Shown piece by piece: positions 1 to 8,104 of a stretch of DNA of 64,000 nucleotides. The translations under genes were made by a program, and so were the position numbers. Position 1 is the stretch's first letter, and every line of letters begins with the position of its first letter. This DNA comes from Lysobacterales bacterium (GTDB lineage Bacteria > Pseudomonadota > Gammaproteobacteria > Xanthomonadales > SZUA-5), in the NCBI GenBank assembly GCA_022844165.1, contig JALHMH010000024.1:1-64000 (forward strand), written 5' to 3'. The notes below the pieces were generated by a model that made no database searches, was not told where the DNA came from, and saw only the letters and a program-made list of their open reading frames with translations.

Positions 1-51
1 ACAAAGACAAACCTCGCCACAAATAGTTCAAGTTATTTTTGGGACACCACA

Positions 52-288
52 CTAGTGTGGTGTTCCGTAATGACCTTGAACGATTTCCGCGTCTTTCGAC
101 CCCATGCAGCGTTGCTTCTTGTCGCCATAGAAGAGCTATGTCGTCCGGCCCGGCGGCGCAGCCGCCGGTCGTTCAAGTCGGCTCGCGGCATGCCGCGAAA
201 GCCACCGACTTTCACCCTCGTCGCGCCTTGCGTAACGTCGAAATCCATCGGAAATATTGTTCAACTTAATGACGGAACACCACACTAG
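52..288. mobile_element. MITE-like element with about 33-bp terminal inverted repeats, bounded by CTAG
   Basis: The two ends are inverted copies: both read CTAGTGTGGTGTTCCGT inward, and the similarity continues to about 33 bp (28 matches by eye, including a shared TTGAAC). There is no ORF large enough for a transposase. CTAG at both ends would suit a TA-inserting IS630-type element, which is an inference. A third, partial copy of the same terminus (GACACCACACTAG, 43-55) abuts the left end, so two elements appear to share one CTAG. The inside (about 133-174) carries a palindromic GC-rich piece also found in repeat family A. Confidence 0.6.
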
Positions 289-470
289 CGAGACTTCGCC
301 TCAGACCGCCGAGCGATGTTGGCTTCGCCCAATACCGTGCTTGCCACAACCCGCGCTTCGCGCGCCCCGAGACTTCTTGAGTGAGCCGCTTCTCCGAAGC
401 GGCGCTGGCTGTTGAAGCCCCCTTAGGTGAAGCGGGGCGAGGACCGGCGCAGCGAAGCGCCAATGCCAGG
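285..470 (-). repeat. Repeat family A, copy 1 (rearranged)
   Basis: From the CTAG at 285 to about 347 this is the reverse complement of the 3' half of the family seen at 10030 and 17815 (CTAGCGAG-CTTCGCCTC-AGACCGCCGAG). From about 385 to 450 it is the 5' half in forward orientation (GAAGCGGCGCTGGCTGTTGAAGCCCCC). The copy is therefore a rearranged mosaic. It supplies the last codons and the stop of the carboxypeptidase gene ending at 301. Confidence 0.6.
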
Positions 471-1062
471 GTTCATAGATGTAACCCTGTGCATTGCCGC
501 GCGGATAGCTCATGCGCCAGCCGAAGAGATGCGCGTGGCGCGTCAACCACACGAATGCGGATGTCGATTCGAAGGTTTCGGTCAAGGGCACTTCGCCCGG
601 TATGGCGAAGTCGACGCACTGGCCGCTGTGGTGCTCGCTGTAGCCCGGTGGAGCGTTGACCGAATAGATGTCTGCCAGGCTTTGTCCGGCGTTGAGTTTG
701 CGCGCGATGATGGCTCTTTGCGCGCAAACGCTCCGATAGCTGGAAATGACCTCCAATGGGATCCCGCAGCCTGCTGCGGCCCGCAGCAGATGCTTCAGGG
801 CCTGACCTGCGGCGGGCGTCAGCCAATGGCGACGCCCGAATCGGTCCAGCCCGATCGGCCGCAGAACATCGGGCTCAGGCTCGCGGCGCAAACCGCGGCG
901 CAGGCAAAACTCTCGTCCTGCCATCAATGGCAGCGCCTGATATCGCCGCCGAGCGAGGCGGCGTATCCAGGCGCCGAGCGAGGTGCGGATGGGTTTGGGT
1001 TGTTCCAGCGCGGGCATACGAATGGCGCCACGCCAGGCTTCTTTTGCCCGTCGTCCAGTCAT
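301..1062 (-). CDS. D,D-carboxypeptidase, VanY/M15 type
   Basis: Predicted zinc D-alanyl-D-alanine carboxypeptidase that trims peptidoglycan stem peptides. The M15B zinc motif is present as SEHHSGQCVD (S142, H144, G147, D151), followed by EPWHWR (E197 and H200: catalytic base and third zinc ligand). An SSYRS segment sits near residue 108, as in VanY proteins. No classical signal peptide is evident; the N-terminus is Arg-rich. The ATG overlaps the stop of the upstream propeller gene (ATGA), so it is the last cistron of a three-gene coupled operon. The domain ends at about residue 212, and the final 40 or so residues (Arg/Ser/Gly-rich) are encoded by the repeat element at 285-470, so the original C-terminus was probably replaced by the insertion. 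The enzyme core looks complete. Confidence 0.8.
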   Translation of the reverse strand: MTGRRAKEAWRGAIRMPALEQPKPIRTSLGAWIRRLARRRYQALPLMAGREFCLRRGLRREPEPDVLRPIGLDRFGRRHWLTPAAGQALKHLLRAAAGCGIPLEVISSYRSVCAQRAIIARKLNAGQSLADIYSVNAPPGYSEHHSGQCVDFAIPGEVPLTETFESTSAFVWLTRHAHLFGWRMSYPRGNAQGYIYEPWHWRFAAPVLAPLHLRGLQQPAPLRRSGSLKKSRGARSAGCGKHGIGRSQHRSAV

Positions 1063-2024
1063 GGTAAAGGCCGGTAGCGAAAGCGCAGCAGGGGTGAGGG
1101 GGTCTTTTCGCTGCCGACAATGATGTGGGTGCAGGTTGCATTCAGCGTCATGGCCTCAGCTTGAGGCAAAAAAGCGATCGTCGATCGGGACGGATTGGTG
1201 CCCATCAACGCAATCTCCCAACGCTGATCGGGCGCTCTTGCATAGCGATAAATCGAATCGTAGGTCAAGATCAGCAACGAGGTACGCGCGCAATCGAGTT
1301 GCATCGACGTTGTTTGTGATCGATAGCGACTCAGTGCCCCGTCGCGTTTGATCTCTGCTGCCGTCGGCTGAAGAATTCCCTGAAGCTCTGCGACTCTGCT
1401 GGCTGTCACCTGCCCAACGCTTTCGAGCGGTACCCGATACAACACCACCGGAACCGTGCGTTTGGTCAAAAGCAAAATCTCGCCAGCAACTGGATCGACG
1501 GTGACCGCCTCGACATCGTAAGCCTTGCTGGGAAAACGGATCGATAGGCGTCGTTTTGGCGCGAGGCTGCTCGGCAATTTCCGCGGATCCGGCTCCTCGA
1601 ACAGCCATAGATCGACGAAGTCGCGATGCGCGTTGTTGTCGCCTGTGTCTGCGATCAACAACCATGCCGCCCCGTTCCACTGAAAACTCTCCAGCGCTTC
1701 CCAATCGATGTTCTGTACCTCGATTGGCAATTCGCTGCGAATGCGGCCGCGGCCGTCGATCAGGTATAGCGCTGCTTCGTTACCGCTATCGTTGAGCGCC
1801 CAGTAGCGATCCTTGGCGCGTCTGGATACTGCAAGGCCGGAGATTTCGCTCAAGCGCGCATCCGATAAGATGCCGGCAACCGTGACGCGGCCAGCCGGAC
1901 GCGGCACCGCGTCGGCTGCGAACATCCACTGTGCCGACAAAAGAAGCGTCAGCGATATTGCGCGATAGAGAATCGAGCCCAAGGTTCGAAGTTGCCTCGA
2001 ATTCCGCAGCGAAACGCAAATCAC
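1059..2024 (-). CDS. Exported beta-propeller protein of unknown function
   Basis: I choose the GTG at 2024, which overlaps the upstream TGA as GTGA. It gives 321 residues beginning with a basic stretch and a hydrophobic segment (AISLTLLLSAQWMFAADA) that looks like a signal peptide. A reading frame continues upstream to 2189 but only through the coding part of the neighbour. The body has propeller-like strands such as GLAVSRR, YWALNDSGNEAALYLID, LLIADTGDNNAHR and YDVEAVTVDP, which resemble esterase-like phytase or SdiA-regulated propeller families. No catalytic residues can be assigned. It sits between an exported transglutaminase-like protein and a D,D-carboxypeptidase and is coupled to both by 4-bp overlaps, so a cell-envelope role is likely but inferred. 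Confidence 0.7.
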   Translation of the reverse strand: MICVSLRNSRQLRTLGSILYRAISLTLLLSAQWMFAADAVPRPAGRVTVAGILSDARLSEISGLAVSRRAKDRYWALNDSGNEAALYLIDGRGRIRSELPIEVQNIDWEALESFQWNGAAWLLIADTGDNNAHRDFVDLWLFEEPDPRKLPSSLAPKRRLSIRFPSKAYDVEAVTVDPVAGEILLLTKRTVPVVLYRVPLESVGQVTASRVAELQGILQPTAAEIKRDGALSRYRSQTTSMQLDCARTSLLILTYDSIYRYARAPDQRWEIALMGTNPSRSTIAFLPQAEAMTLNATCTHIIVGSEKTPSPLLRFRYRPLP

Positions 2025-3442
2025 GGCGACTCGACTCGCTCGATCTGCAAGCGGCCGAGCAAGGCTACGCCGGCGAAATAGCGCACCGGGTCGCCATCGC
2101 CGAAGGCGAGGGCCAAATGGCCGCTGTCGAAGCCATTGAGTGCTGCATCGAAGCCTGTCCAGCGGCCGTCGATGTGGGCTTCCATCCATGCGTGCGGCAC
2201 AAATACATGGTCACGCTCGCCGAAGCTGGGTACATACGCCAAACCAGTCGCAACGCGCGCAGGAATGCCTAAAGCGCGGGCAATTGCGGTGAGCAGCAGC
2301 GCGTGCTCGGTGCAATCGCCCTGCCGCGATGTCGCGACTTCGAGTGCCGACGCATATCCCACCGATAAGGTTTTACCGAAAATGTACTGGCGAACAAAAG
2401 CCTCTGCGTTGGCCATCTGTTGCGCCGGTTTGGTTGCCTTGCCCGCAGCGCGTTTGGCGAGGTCCTGGATGATGACGCTATCGGATTGCACCCAGGCAGA
2501 CGGCAACGTGTAAATCAGATCGACTTCGCCAGTGCCGCTGGCGCTCGGAGCGACAGCTGCCCACAACTGTTCGCCGTCCCGCCACACTCGTTGATGGTTG
2601 CTCTGCGCAGGCTGAATTTCAGTTCCTTCGATTTTCAACACGTAGCGAAGTGGCTTTTGCAGGTCTCGCCTCGTCAGCGCGCGTGGCGCGGCGATGACGA
2701 GTTTGTCGAGAAAGTCGAGTGTCTGATTGGGCGCTTTTGCGCACGCCTGATCGCAAGCCAGTAGTTCGATTTTCATGCCCATCAGATCCATGCGGATGCG
2801 CTGTGCGTCGAATACGTCGTCGACAAATGCATGCACCTGCATCGGGCCATTCGGGTAACGAACGATCTGTTCGATCTCCATCAGTTCCGCTTCGCTTTGC
2901 ATCAGCTCGACCCGTCGCCTGCCCTTGAAGCTGGTCTCCAGCGATACGGTTTCCAGTTGGCTCGGTATGAAAGCGTCGATTGCGAGCAGTGATTTGCCGG
3001 AGGCGATGGCTTTGCTGAGCGCGATGCGCTGCGCCTCAAAAAACTTGGCGAACGGTGGAATCTCGATGGTCTGTTCGCGGGTCGATCCAGCGCCATCGAT
3101 GACGACCTTGAATTTGCCATCGCTTTGACGGCTGCCCCGATACCTGAGCGTCTGTCCGGCGGTCTTAATCTCGGCACGAAAACCCACCGGTTCGCCCGTT
3201 TTCGATTCGAGCGTCTCTTCCAACGACGACATGGATACGCTGGCGCCATCGCGCTGAATTTCAAGCGACATGATCTCGGCGCTGCGAATGACGCCGTTGC
3301 CCAGGACCTCCCGCTCCGTGACGGCGTAGCCCACTTTCCGACCGTCGAAAAGCACAGCGCGCCAGGTGCTTTGTGTCTCTGCCCACGACGGCCAGGCGAT
3401 CAATAACAGCAGGGCAATCATCAGGCCCTTGGAACGCAGCAT
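2021..3442 (-). CDS. Exported transglutaminase-like cysteine protein
   Basis: A 473-residue protein with an N-terminal signal peptide (MIALLLLIAWPSWAE). The first 320 residues are beta-rich with no family I recognise. The C-terminal part is a transglutaminase-like fold with the triad C377 (QGDCTEH), H417 (PHAW) and D432 (GFDAAL), so it should act as a periplasmic cysteine peptidase or amidase/transferase. First cistron of a coupled operon with a propeller protein and a D,D-carboxypeptidase. The promoter must lie in the 91-bp divergent gap shared with purT. The substrate is unknown; the carboxypeptidase partner hints at peptidoglycan peptides. Confidence 0.8.
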   Translation of the reverse strand: MLRSKGLMIALLLLIAWPSWAETQSTWRAVLFDGRKVGYAVTEREVLGNGVIRSAEIMSLEIQRDGASVSMSSLEETLESKTGEPVGFRAEIKTAGQTLRYRGSRQSDGKFKVVIDGAGSTREQTIEIPPFAKFFEAQRIALSKAIASGKSLLAIDAFIPSQLETVSLETSFKGRRRVELMQSEAELMEIEQIVRYPNGPMQVHAFVDDVFDAQRIRMDLMGMKIELLACDQACAKAPNQTLDFLDKLVIAAPRALTRRDLQKPLRYVLKIEGTEIQPAQSNHQRVWRDGEQLWAAVAPSASGTGEVDLIYTLPSAWVQSDSVIIQDLAKRAAGKATKPAQQMANAEAFVRQYIFGKTLSVGYASALEVATSRQGDCTEHALLLTAIARALGIPARVATGLAYVPSFGERDHVFVPHAWMEAHIDGRWTGFDAALNGFDSGHLALAFGDGDPVRYFAGVALLGRLQIERVESP

Positions 3443-3533
3443 TCAGGATCTCACGAAGTCGTCGAGTCCAGCTATTCTGCCAAATGCCGCATCGGCAAAC
3501 TTGTAAAGAAAACGTCACAAAAAAGGGCAGTTC

Positions 3534-4718
3534 ATGATTGGCACTGCGTTAACCAGCTCCGCTCAAAAGCTCATGTTGCTCGGATCGGGCGAACTCGGGA
3601 AGGAGGTTGCCATCGAGGCGCAGCGCCTGGGCATTGAGGTCATCGCCGTCGATCGATATCACAATGCGCCGGCGATGCAGGTAGCGCATCGAGCGCATAC
3701 GATTGACATGCTCGACGCCGCGCAGTTGCGTGCGGTCATCGAAGCCGAGCGCCCGGATTGGGTGGTGCCGGAACTTGAGGCGATCAACACACCGACGCTC
3801 GAAGCGATGGAGCAGGAAGGCCTGGTGGTGATCCCCACCGCGCGCGCCGCACGCCTGACCATGGACCGCGAGGGGATTCGCCGACTGGCCGCCGAAACGC
3901 TCGGTTTGCCCACGTCGCCCTTCCGTTTCTGCGACGACGAAGCAAGCTATCGCGACGCACTGTTGGCGCTGGGCCTGCCGTGTGTTGTCAAGCCGCTGAT
4001 GAGTTCCAGCGGCAAAGGGCAGAGTATCGTACGAACATCCGCCGATGTGGATGCGGCCTGGCAATACGCGCAGGCGGGTGGCCGGGCTGGAGCCGGGAGG
4101 GTCATCGTCGAAGGTTTCGTTCCCTTCGATTTCGAAATTACCTTGCTGACTGTGCGGCATCGCGATGGAACGCTGTTTTGCGAGCCCATTGGCCATTACC
4201 AGGAAGATGGCGACTATCGCGAGTCGTGGCAACCGCAACCCATGGCGCCTGCGGCACTCAAAAAGGCGCAGGCGATCGCAATGCAGATCACTGATGCGCT
4301 GGGTGGCCGTGGACTATTCGGTGTCGAGTTATTCGTGCGTGGCGACGAGGTGCTGTTTTCCGAAGTGTCGCCCAGACCGCACGATACCGGCCTGGTGACG
4401 CTGATTTCGCAAGACCTTTCAGAATTCGCGCTGCATGTTCGCGCAATCCTCGGTTTGCCGATTCCGGTGGTGCGTAGTCGTGCGCCGGCAGCGTCGGTCG
4501 CGATTCTGGCCGAGGGTAACGGCGTCGCCCCGCGGTACTACGGCGTCGATTCGGCGCTGACCGAACCCGACACCGACATCCGATTGTTCGGCAAACCCAC
4601 AGTCGCCGGTCGCCGGCGCATGGGTGTAGCTCTGGCGCGGGCTGAAACCTTGTTCGCCGCCCGCGAGAAGGCGCGCCGCGCAGCGGCAGCGGTACGCATC
4701 GAGCTTAGCCCAGCTTAG
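3534..4718 (+). CDS. purT: Formate-dependent phosphoribosylglycinamide formyltransferase (GART 2)
   Basis: ATP-grasp enzyme that makes formyl-GAR from GAR, formate and ATP, the third step of purine synthesis without folate. 394 residues, the usual PurT length. The N-terminal substrate domain has [19 protein letters not shown]. The ATP-grasp core has MSSSGKGQS, the [13 protein letters not shown] strand, GLFGVELFV and [12 protein letters not shown] with the metal-binding Glu. The start is the ATG at 3534, divergent from the transglutaminase operon. The gene stands alone here rather than in a pur operon. Confidence 0.95.
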   Translation: MIGTALTSSAQKLMLLGSGELGKEVAIEAQRLGIEVIAVDRYHNAPAMQVAHRAHTIDMLDAAQLRAVIEAERPDWVVPELEAINTPTLEAMEQEGLVVIPTARAARLTMDREGIRRLAAETLGLPTSPFRFCDDEASYRDALLALGLPCVVKPLMSSSGKGQSIVRTSADVDAAWQYAQAGGRAGAGRVIVEGFVPFDFEITLLTVRHRDGTLFCEPIGHYQEDGDYRESWQPQPMAPAALKKAQAIAMQITDALGGRGLFGVELFVRGDEVLFSEVSPRPHDTGLVTLISQDLSEFALHVRAILGLPIPVVRSRAPAASVAILAEGNGVAPRYYGVDSALTEPDTDIRLFGKPTVAGRRRMGVALARAETLFAAREKARRAAAAVRIELSPA

Positions 4719-4896
4719 GCTCGCGCCATCCCTTTTTACATCAATGCGAATTTGCGACGTTCGAGGCATTCGAGGGCCTCATGGCAATGATTCGGCTCTG
4801 CAAATCACCAGAAAGCGCCGTCGTTTCGACTTCCCCATGGCCCATGGGGCGTCGTGCTGCGATCATTCGCCGCACTCATCAGTGAATGGCAGACGC

Positions 4897-6021
4897 ATGC
4901 GAATCGAGCAACACCCATTGACGGCTTCGATGCCGGGAACGACCCGCACGTTGCCGAGTCTGCACTTCGGTCCAGAAACCAGCACCAGAAAGGCGTACAT
5001 TCAGTGCGCATTGCATGCCGACGAGCCGCCGGGTTTGCTCGTCGGTTGGTACCTGCGGCAAAGGCTGGCGGATCTTGAGGCCCAGGGCAGCGTGCTTGAG
5101 CGCATTGTGTTGGTACCGATGGCCAATCCGATCGGATTGCAGCAACGGATCCTGGGTCGTGGCCTTGGACGCTTTGAGCTATCGAGCGGCGAGAATTTCA
5201 ATCGAAATTATGCGGAATTGAGCGAGGCAGCTTTCGATCGCCTCCAGGCGATTCTTCGGGAGCGGGCGCCGAACTTGGCCGAAGTACGCACAGTACTGCG
5301 CGATGCAGCAAATGCACTTCGTTGCGATACCGAACTTGACAGCCTGCGGGCAACGCTGTTGGGTCTGGCCATTGATGCCGACCTCGTGCTGGATTTGCAC
5401 TGCGACAACGAAGCCGTTATGCACCTCTACACCACGAACTGGAGCTGGCAGACTTTTGCGCCACTCGCCGGTTTGTTGGGTGCGCGCGCTGCACTATTGT
5501 CCGACGACTCGGGTGGTGGACCGTTCGACGAGAGCTGCTCGATGTTGCTTGGCAAGTTGGCTGCACTGATTGCGGCGCGCACCGATCACCGATTTGCGGC
5601 GGAGTTTGCGTGCGAAGCGACGACCGTCGAGTTGCGCGGTGAGACCGATGTGACGCACGATTTTGCGCGCACGGATGCAGAAGCGATTGTCGACTTCCTG
5701 ATTCATCGCGGCTACATTGCCGGCGATCCAGTCGCTGTTCCGACGCCCTGCACGGCAACGCCCCTGGAGGGTTCGATGCCGGTGCCCGCGCCCGTTGGAG
5801 GCGTTCTGATCCATCGCGCGCCATTGGGCGCAACGGTGAGCAAAGGAGAGTTGATCGCTGAAATCCTCGATCCGTCGGCAGGCTCGCTCACGCCTGTATT
5901 CAGCCCTGTTGATGGCCTGCTGTTCGCGCGAGAAAGTGGACGCGTGGTACCAGCAGGTTTGCGCATTGCGAAAGTCGCCGGCTCAGTGGCACTGCGCCGC
6001 GGGAAGCTGTTGACGGCATGA
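4897..6021 (+). CDS. M14-type succinylglutamate desuccinylase/aspartoacylase-like metallohydrolase
   Basis: Zinc-dependent deacylase of the AspA/AstE superfamily. The metal motif is ALHADEPPG (H-x-x-E), with a later DLHCDNEAVMH that provides the third ligand. N-N-R-type residues occur in GENFNRNYAEL. The C-terminal 80 residues form a beta-barrel-like domain (GSMPVPAPVGGVL to RIAKVAG) as in other members that act on small N-acyl amino acids or amides. The frame is open from 4744, but the first 50 codons are unlike the family, so I prefer the ATG at 4897. The exact substrate cannot be told; it lies 178 bp downstream of purT and is probably transcribed separately. Confidence 0.75.
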   Translation: MRIEQHPLTASMPGTTRTLPSLHFGPETSTRKAYIQCALHADEPPGLLVGWYLRQRLADLEAQGSVLERIVLVPMANPIGLQQRILGRGLGRFELSSGENFNRNYAELSEAAFDRLQAILRERAPNLAEVRTVLRDAANALRCDTELDSLRATLLGLAIDADLVLDLHCDNEAVMHLYTTNWSWQTFAPLAGLLGARAALLSDDSGGGPFDESCSMLLGKLAALIAARTDHRFAAEFACEATTVELRGETDVTHDFARTDAEAIVDFLIHRGYIAGDPVAVPTPCTATPLEGSMPVPAPVGGVLIHRAPLGATVSKGELIAEILDPSAGSLTPVFSPVDGLLFARESGRVVPAGLRIAKVAGSVALRRGKLLTA

Positions 6022-6065
6022 GTGAGTTTCTACGTTTCGGTTTTTTGCGGTTGCCGCGGGCCTCA

Positions 6066-7565
6066 TTATTTCAATAGGAAATAGCGCGCACCCGCCTCCG
6101 CGGAGTACAGCAGAAACGGGGGCGCAAAACTCACTGCAGCCAGTCCGAGTACAACATGCGAAAAGACGATGGGCGCAAAGGATCGATGGGTCGAGAAGTG
6201 CTGGCACCACAGAAATGCGGCGAACGCCGATGCAACCGTGAGCGCGAAATTCGGTACATGTAGCAGGCCAAAGAGTGCAGCCGCTATCACAACGGCGTAG
6301 TTGCTCAAGCCTCTGGCATGCGGCAAAAGGAAGCCCAGTAGAACCAGTTGTTGCACGGCAACGAATGGCAGGTAACCCAGTACTCGGCCGCGCGACTGCC
6401 ATTCGAAATGGTCGAAGACCAGTCCCGCGCCAACCGTGAGGACAGCCAAAGGCAATGTCCATTTGAGTATGGCGATCCATGCCGCGTGATCACCTATCCA
6501 GTGAACGTCTTGCAGGCGCAGGTTGGACAGGATGAAGACCAGACAGATCAACAACACCGCCCAGGCGTTCGCGCCAGGATCTGCGTCGAAATGACGGCTC
6601 AGCAGCAGCCAGATCCATGGCGCAGTTGCTGCCACCAGTAACAGGATGGCTCGGCCCGGTTGCGGCAGTCGTCCCTGTTGCGTCCTGACCACGAGCAACA
6701 TCGCCCCGATGCAAAGCACAAGAGCCATTGGCAGGTCTGCGGCAAACGTTGGTCTTGGTGCGGAATCGGCTGCTGGCGTCCGCAACGCCGGGTAGAAGAG
6801 GGTCTCTGGATCCGCTTGGCGAGCCGCGTCGCGAATGGCGAGCAAGCGTTCCGGCGTATCCAGCCAAACCGGGAGACGCACACCGAGTCGCGAGGCAGTT
6901 TGCGAATGCAGATCGCTTTGGCTGTCGCTGCTCCGCCATTCGACGCGGTCTATCGGGTTCGATGGCAAAAGATTCCCCGGCAACGACTCGACGAATCGCA
7001 CCTCGTCGAGGATCAACACTGCGCCGCTGGCGCTGCGCAGGTACAGTCGCAGTTCGGCAACCCTGCCGCTGCTTCCGCCCCATTTCTGCGCCTGCTGATC
7101 CGAGCCGGTCAGCCAAGGCATTTGTGAAAGTGGCAGGTTCAGTTCGTTGCGCCCAGCCACCAGCGCCACACGCACCTTGTTCTCCACCAACCGGCCAGGT
7201 TCGTCGAAAATCAACACCATTTCGGCTGGCGCATTGATGTCGATGGTTGCGATCAGCTGCTGGAAGCGGCGTGCATCCAGCCAACGTCCGCGCAAATTCA
7301 AACGCACATTCGCCTGGCCAGTAGTCAATCGCGCCTGTACGGAGCCGCCGTTGGTCTGGACGTTGTCCAAACCGTCTTCGGCGTCGATGATGAGGTCTTC
7401 GATCGTGTCGAAGCTCAGGCTCAGACGTGATTCACTGCGTTCGATGTGATGAATATCGCGGTCAAACGCATCAACCAGAAAACGCTCGAAGCTCCAACTG
7501 CTGATGGAAAAAGCAGCGGCGATGCCGACAAGCGCCGTTGCCAGCGCCAAGGCGACACGACTCAT
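6066..7565 (-). CDS. Membrane protein with CPBP-like C-terminal domain lacking the Glu-Glu motif
   Basis: 499 residues: an N-terminal membrane anchor (ALALATALVGIAAAF), a periplasmic beta-rich region of about 240 residues, then about eight hydrophobic segments. The last part resembles the CPBP (CAAX protease/bacteriocin-processing, Abi) family: FGLLHVPN fits motif 2 (F-x-x-x-H) and FSHVVLG fits motif 3 (H-x-x-x-G/N). Motif 1, normally E-E-x-x-x-R, reads QQLVLLG here, so the catalytic glutamates are missing and proteolysis is doubtful. The ATG overlaps the stop of the pterin dehydratase gene (ATGA), so the two are coupled. Function unknown. Confidence 0.6.
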   Translation of the reverse strand: MSRVALALATALVGIAAAFSISSWSFERFLVDAFDRDIHHIERSESRLSLSFDTIEDLIIDAEDGLDNVQTNGGSVQARLTTGQANVRLNLRGRWLDARRFQQLIATIDINAPAEMVLIFDEPGRLVENKVRVALVAGRNELNLPLSQMPWLTGSDQQAQKWGGSSGRVAELRLYLRSASGAVLILDEVRFVESLPGNLLPSNPIDRVEWRSSDSQSDLHSQTASRLGVRLPVWLDTPERLLAIRDAARQADPETLFYPALRTPAADSAPRPTFAADLPMALVLCIGAMLLVVRTQQGRLPQPGRAILLLVAATAPWIWLLLSRHFDADPGANAWAVLLICLVFILSNLRLQDVHWIGDHAAWIAILKWTLPLAVLTVGAGLVFDHFEWQSRGRVLGYLPFVAVQQLVLLGFLLPHARGLSNYAVVIAAALFGLLHVPNFALTVASAFAAFLWCQHFSTHRSFAPIVFSHVVLGLAAVSFAPPFLLYSAEAGARYFLLK

Positions 7566-7879
7566 AGCGCATCGACTTTAGCCGCGCAGATCAAATCGTT
7601 TAACGACAACCCGCCGACGTCGTGCGTGTTCCACGACACGGTGCAGCTGCCAAAACTCACAACAAGATCAGGGTGGTGATCCTGCGCGTGCGCGATCTGC
7701 GCGACCTGATTGACGAAGGCCATTGTGCGGTGAAAATCTCCGAACGCGAAACTGCGCGTCAGCAGCCCATTTGCCGCAGTCCATTCGGGGATCTCCACCA
7801 ACAGCGCGGAAATCTGCGCTGCATCGAGACGATGAGCGTCGCCGCGGCGGGGAATGCAATTCTGGTCTACAAGACGCAT
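7562..7879 (-). CDS. phhB: 4a-hydroxytetrahydrobiopterin dehydratase (pterin-4-alpha-carbinolamine dehydratase)
   Basis: 105 residues, typical for the family. Dehydrates the 4a-carbinolamine made by aromatic amino acid hydroxylases so the pterin cofactor can be recycled. The signature is AHAQDHHPDL (H68, H69, P70) with the downstream VSWNTHDVGGLSLND block, including the usual second His and Asp. No phenylalanine hydroxylase gene is in the window; the gene is instead coupled through an ATGA overlap to the CPBP-like membrane protein. The 225 bp upstream (7880-8104) show no gene. Confidence 0.9.
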   Translation of the reverse strand: MRLVDQNCIPRRGDAHRLDAAQISALLVEIPEWTAANGLLTRSFAFGDFHRTMAFVNQVAQIAHAQDHHPDLVVSFGSCTVSWNTHDVGGLSLNDLICAAKVDAL

Positions 7880-8104
7880 CGACTTGGCTTGCCTGAGGAG
7901 TTGTGTCGATCATAGCCGCTACTGAAATTGCTGCGGCCAATCCATGGCCCGAGTCACAGCAGCAGCGCCGCGAGCGTCACGCAAGGGTGTAAACGTCGAA
8001 CAGATCGCGCACGTAGGCAAACGTTCAGGCCCTGAAACGGCCGAGGTTAAGGTGGGCCGACTCGTCGGAACTATGACGGCGCCAACGCATTGCCGGTGAG
8101 GAAC

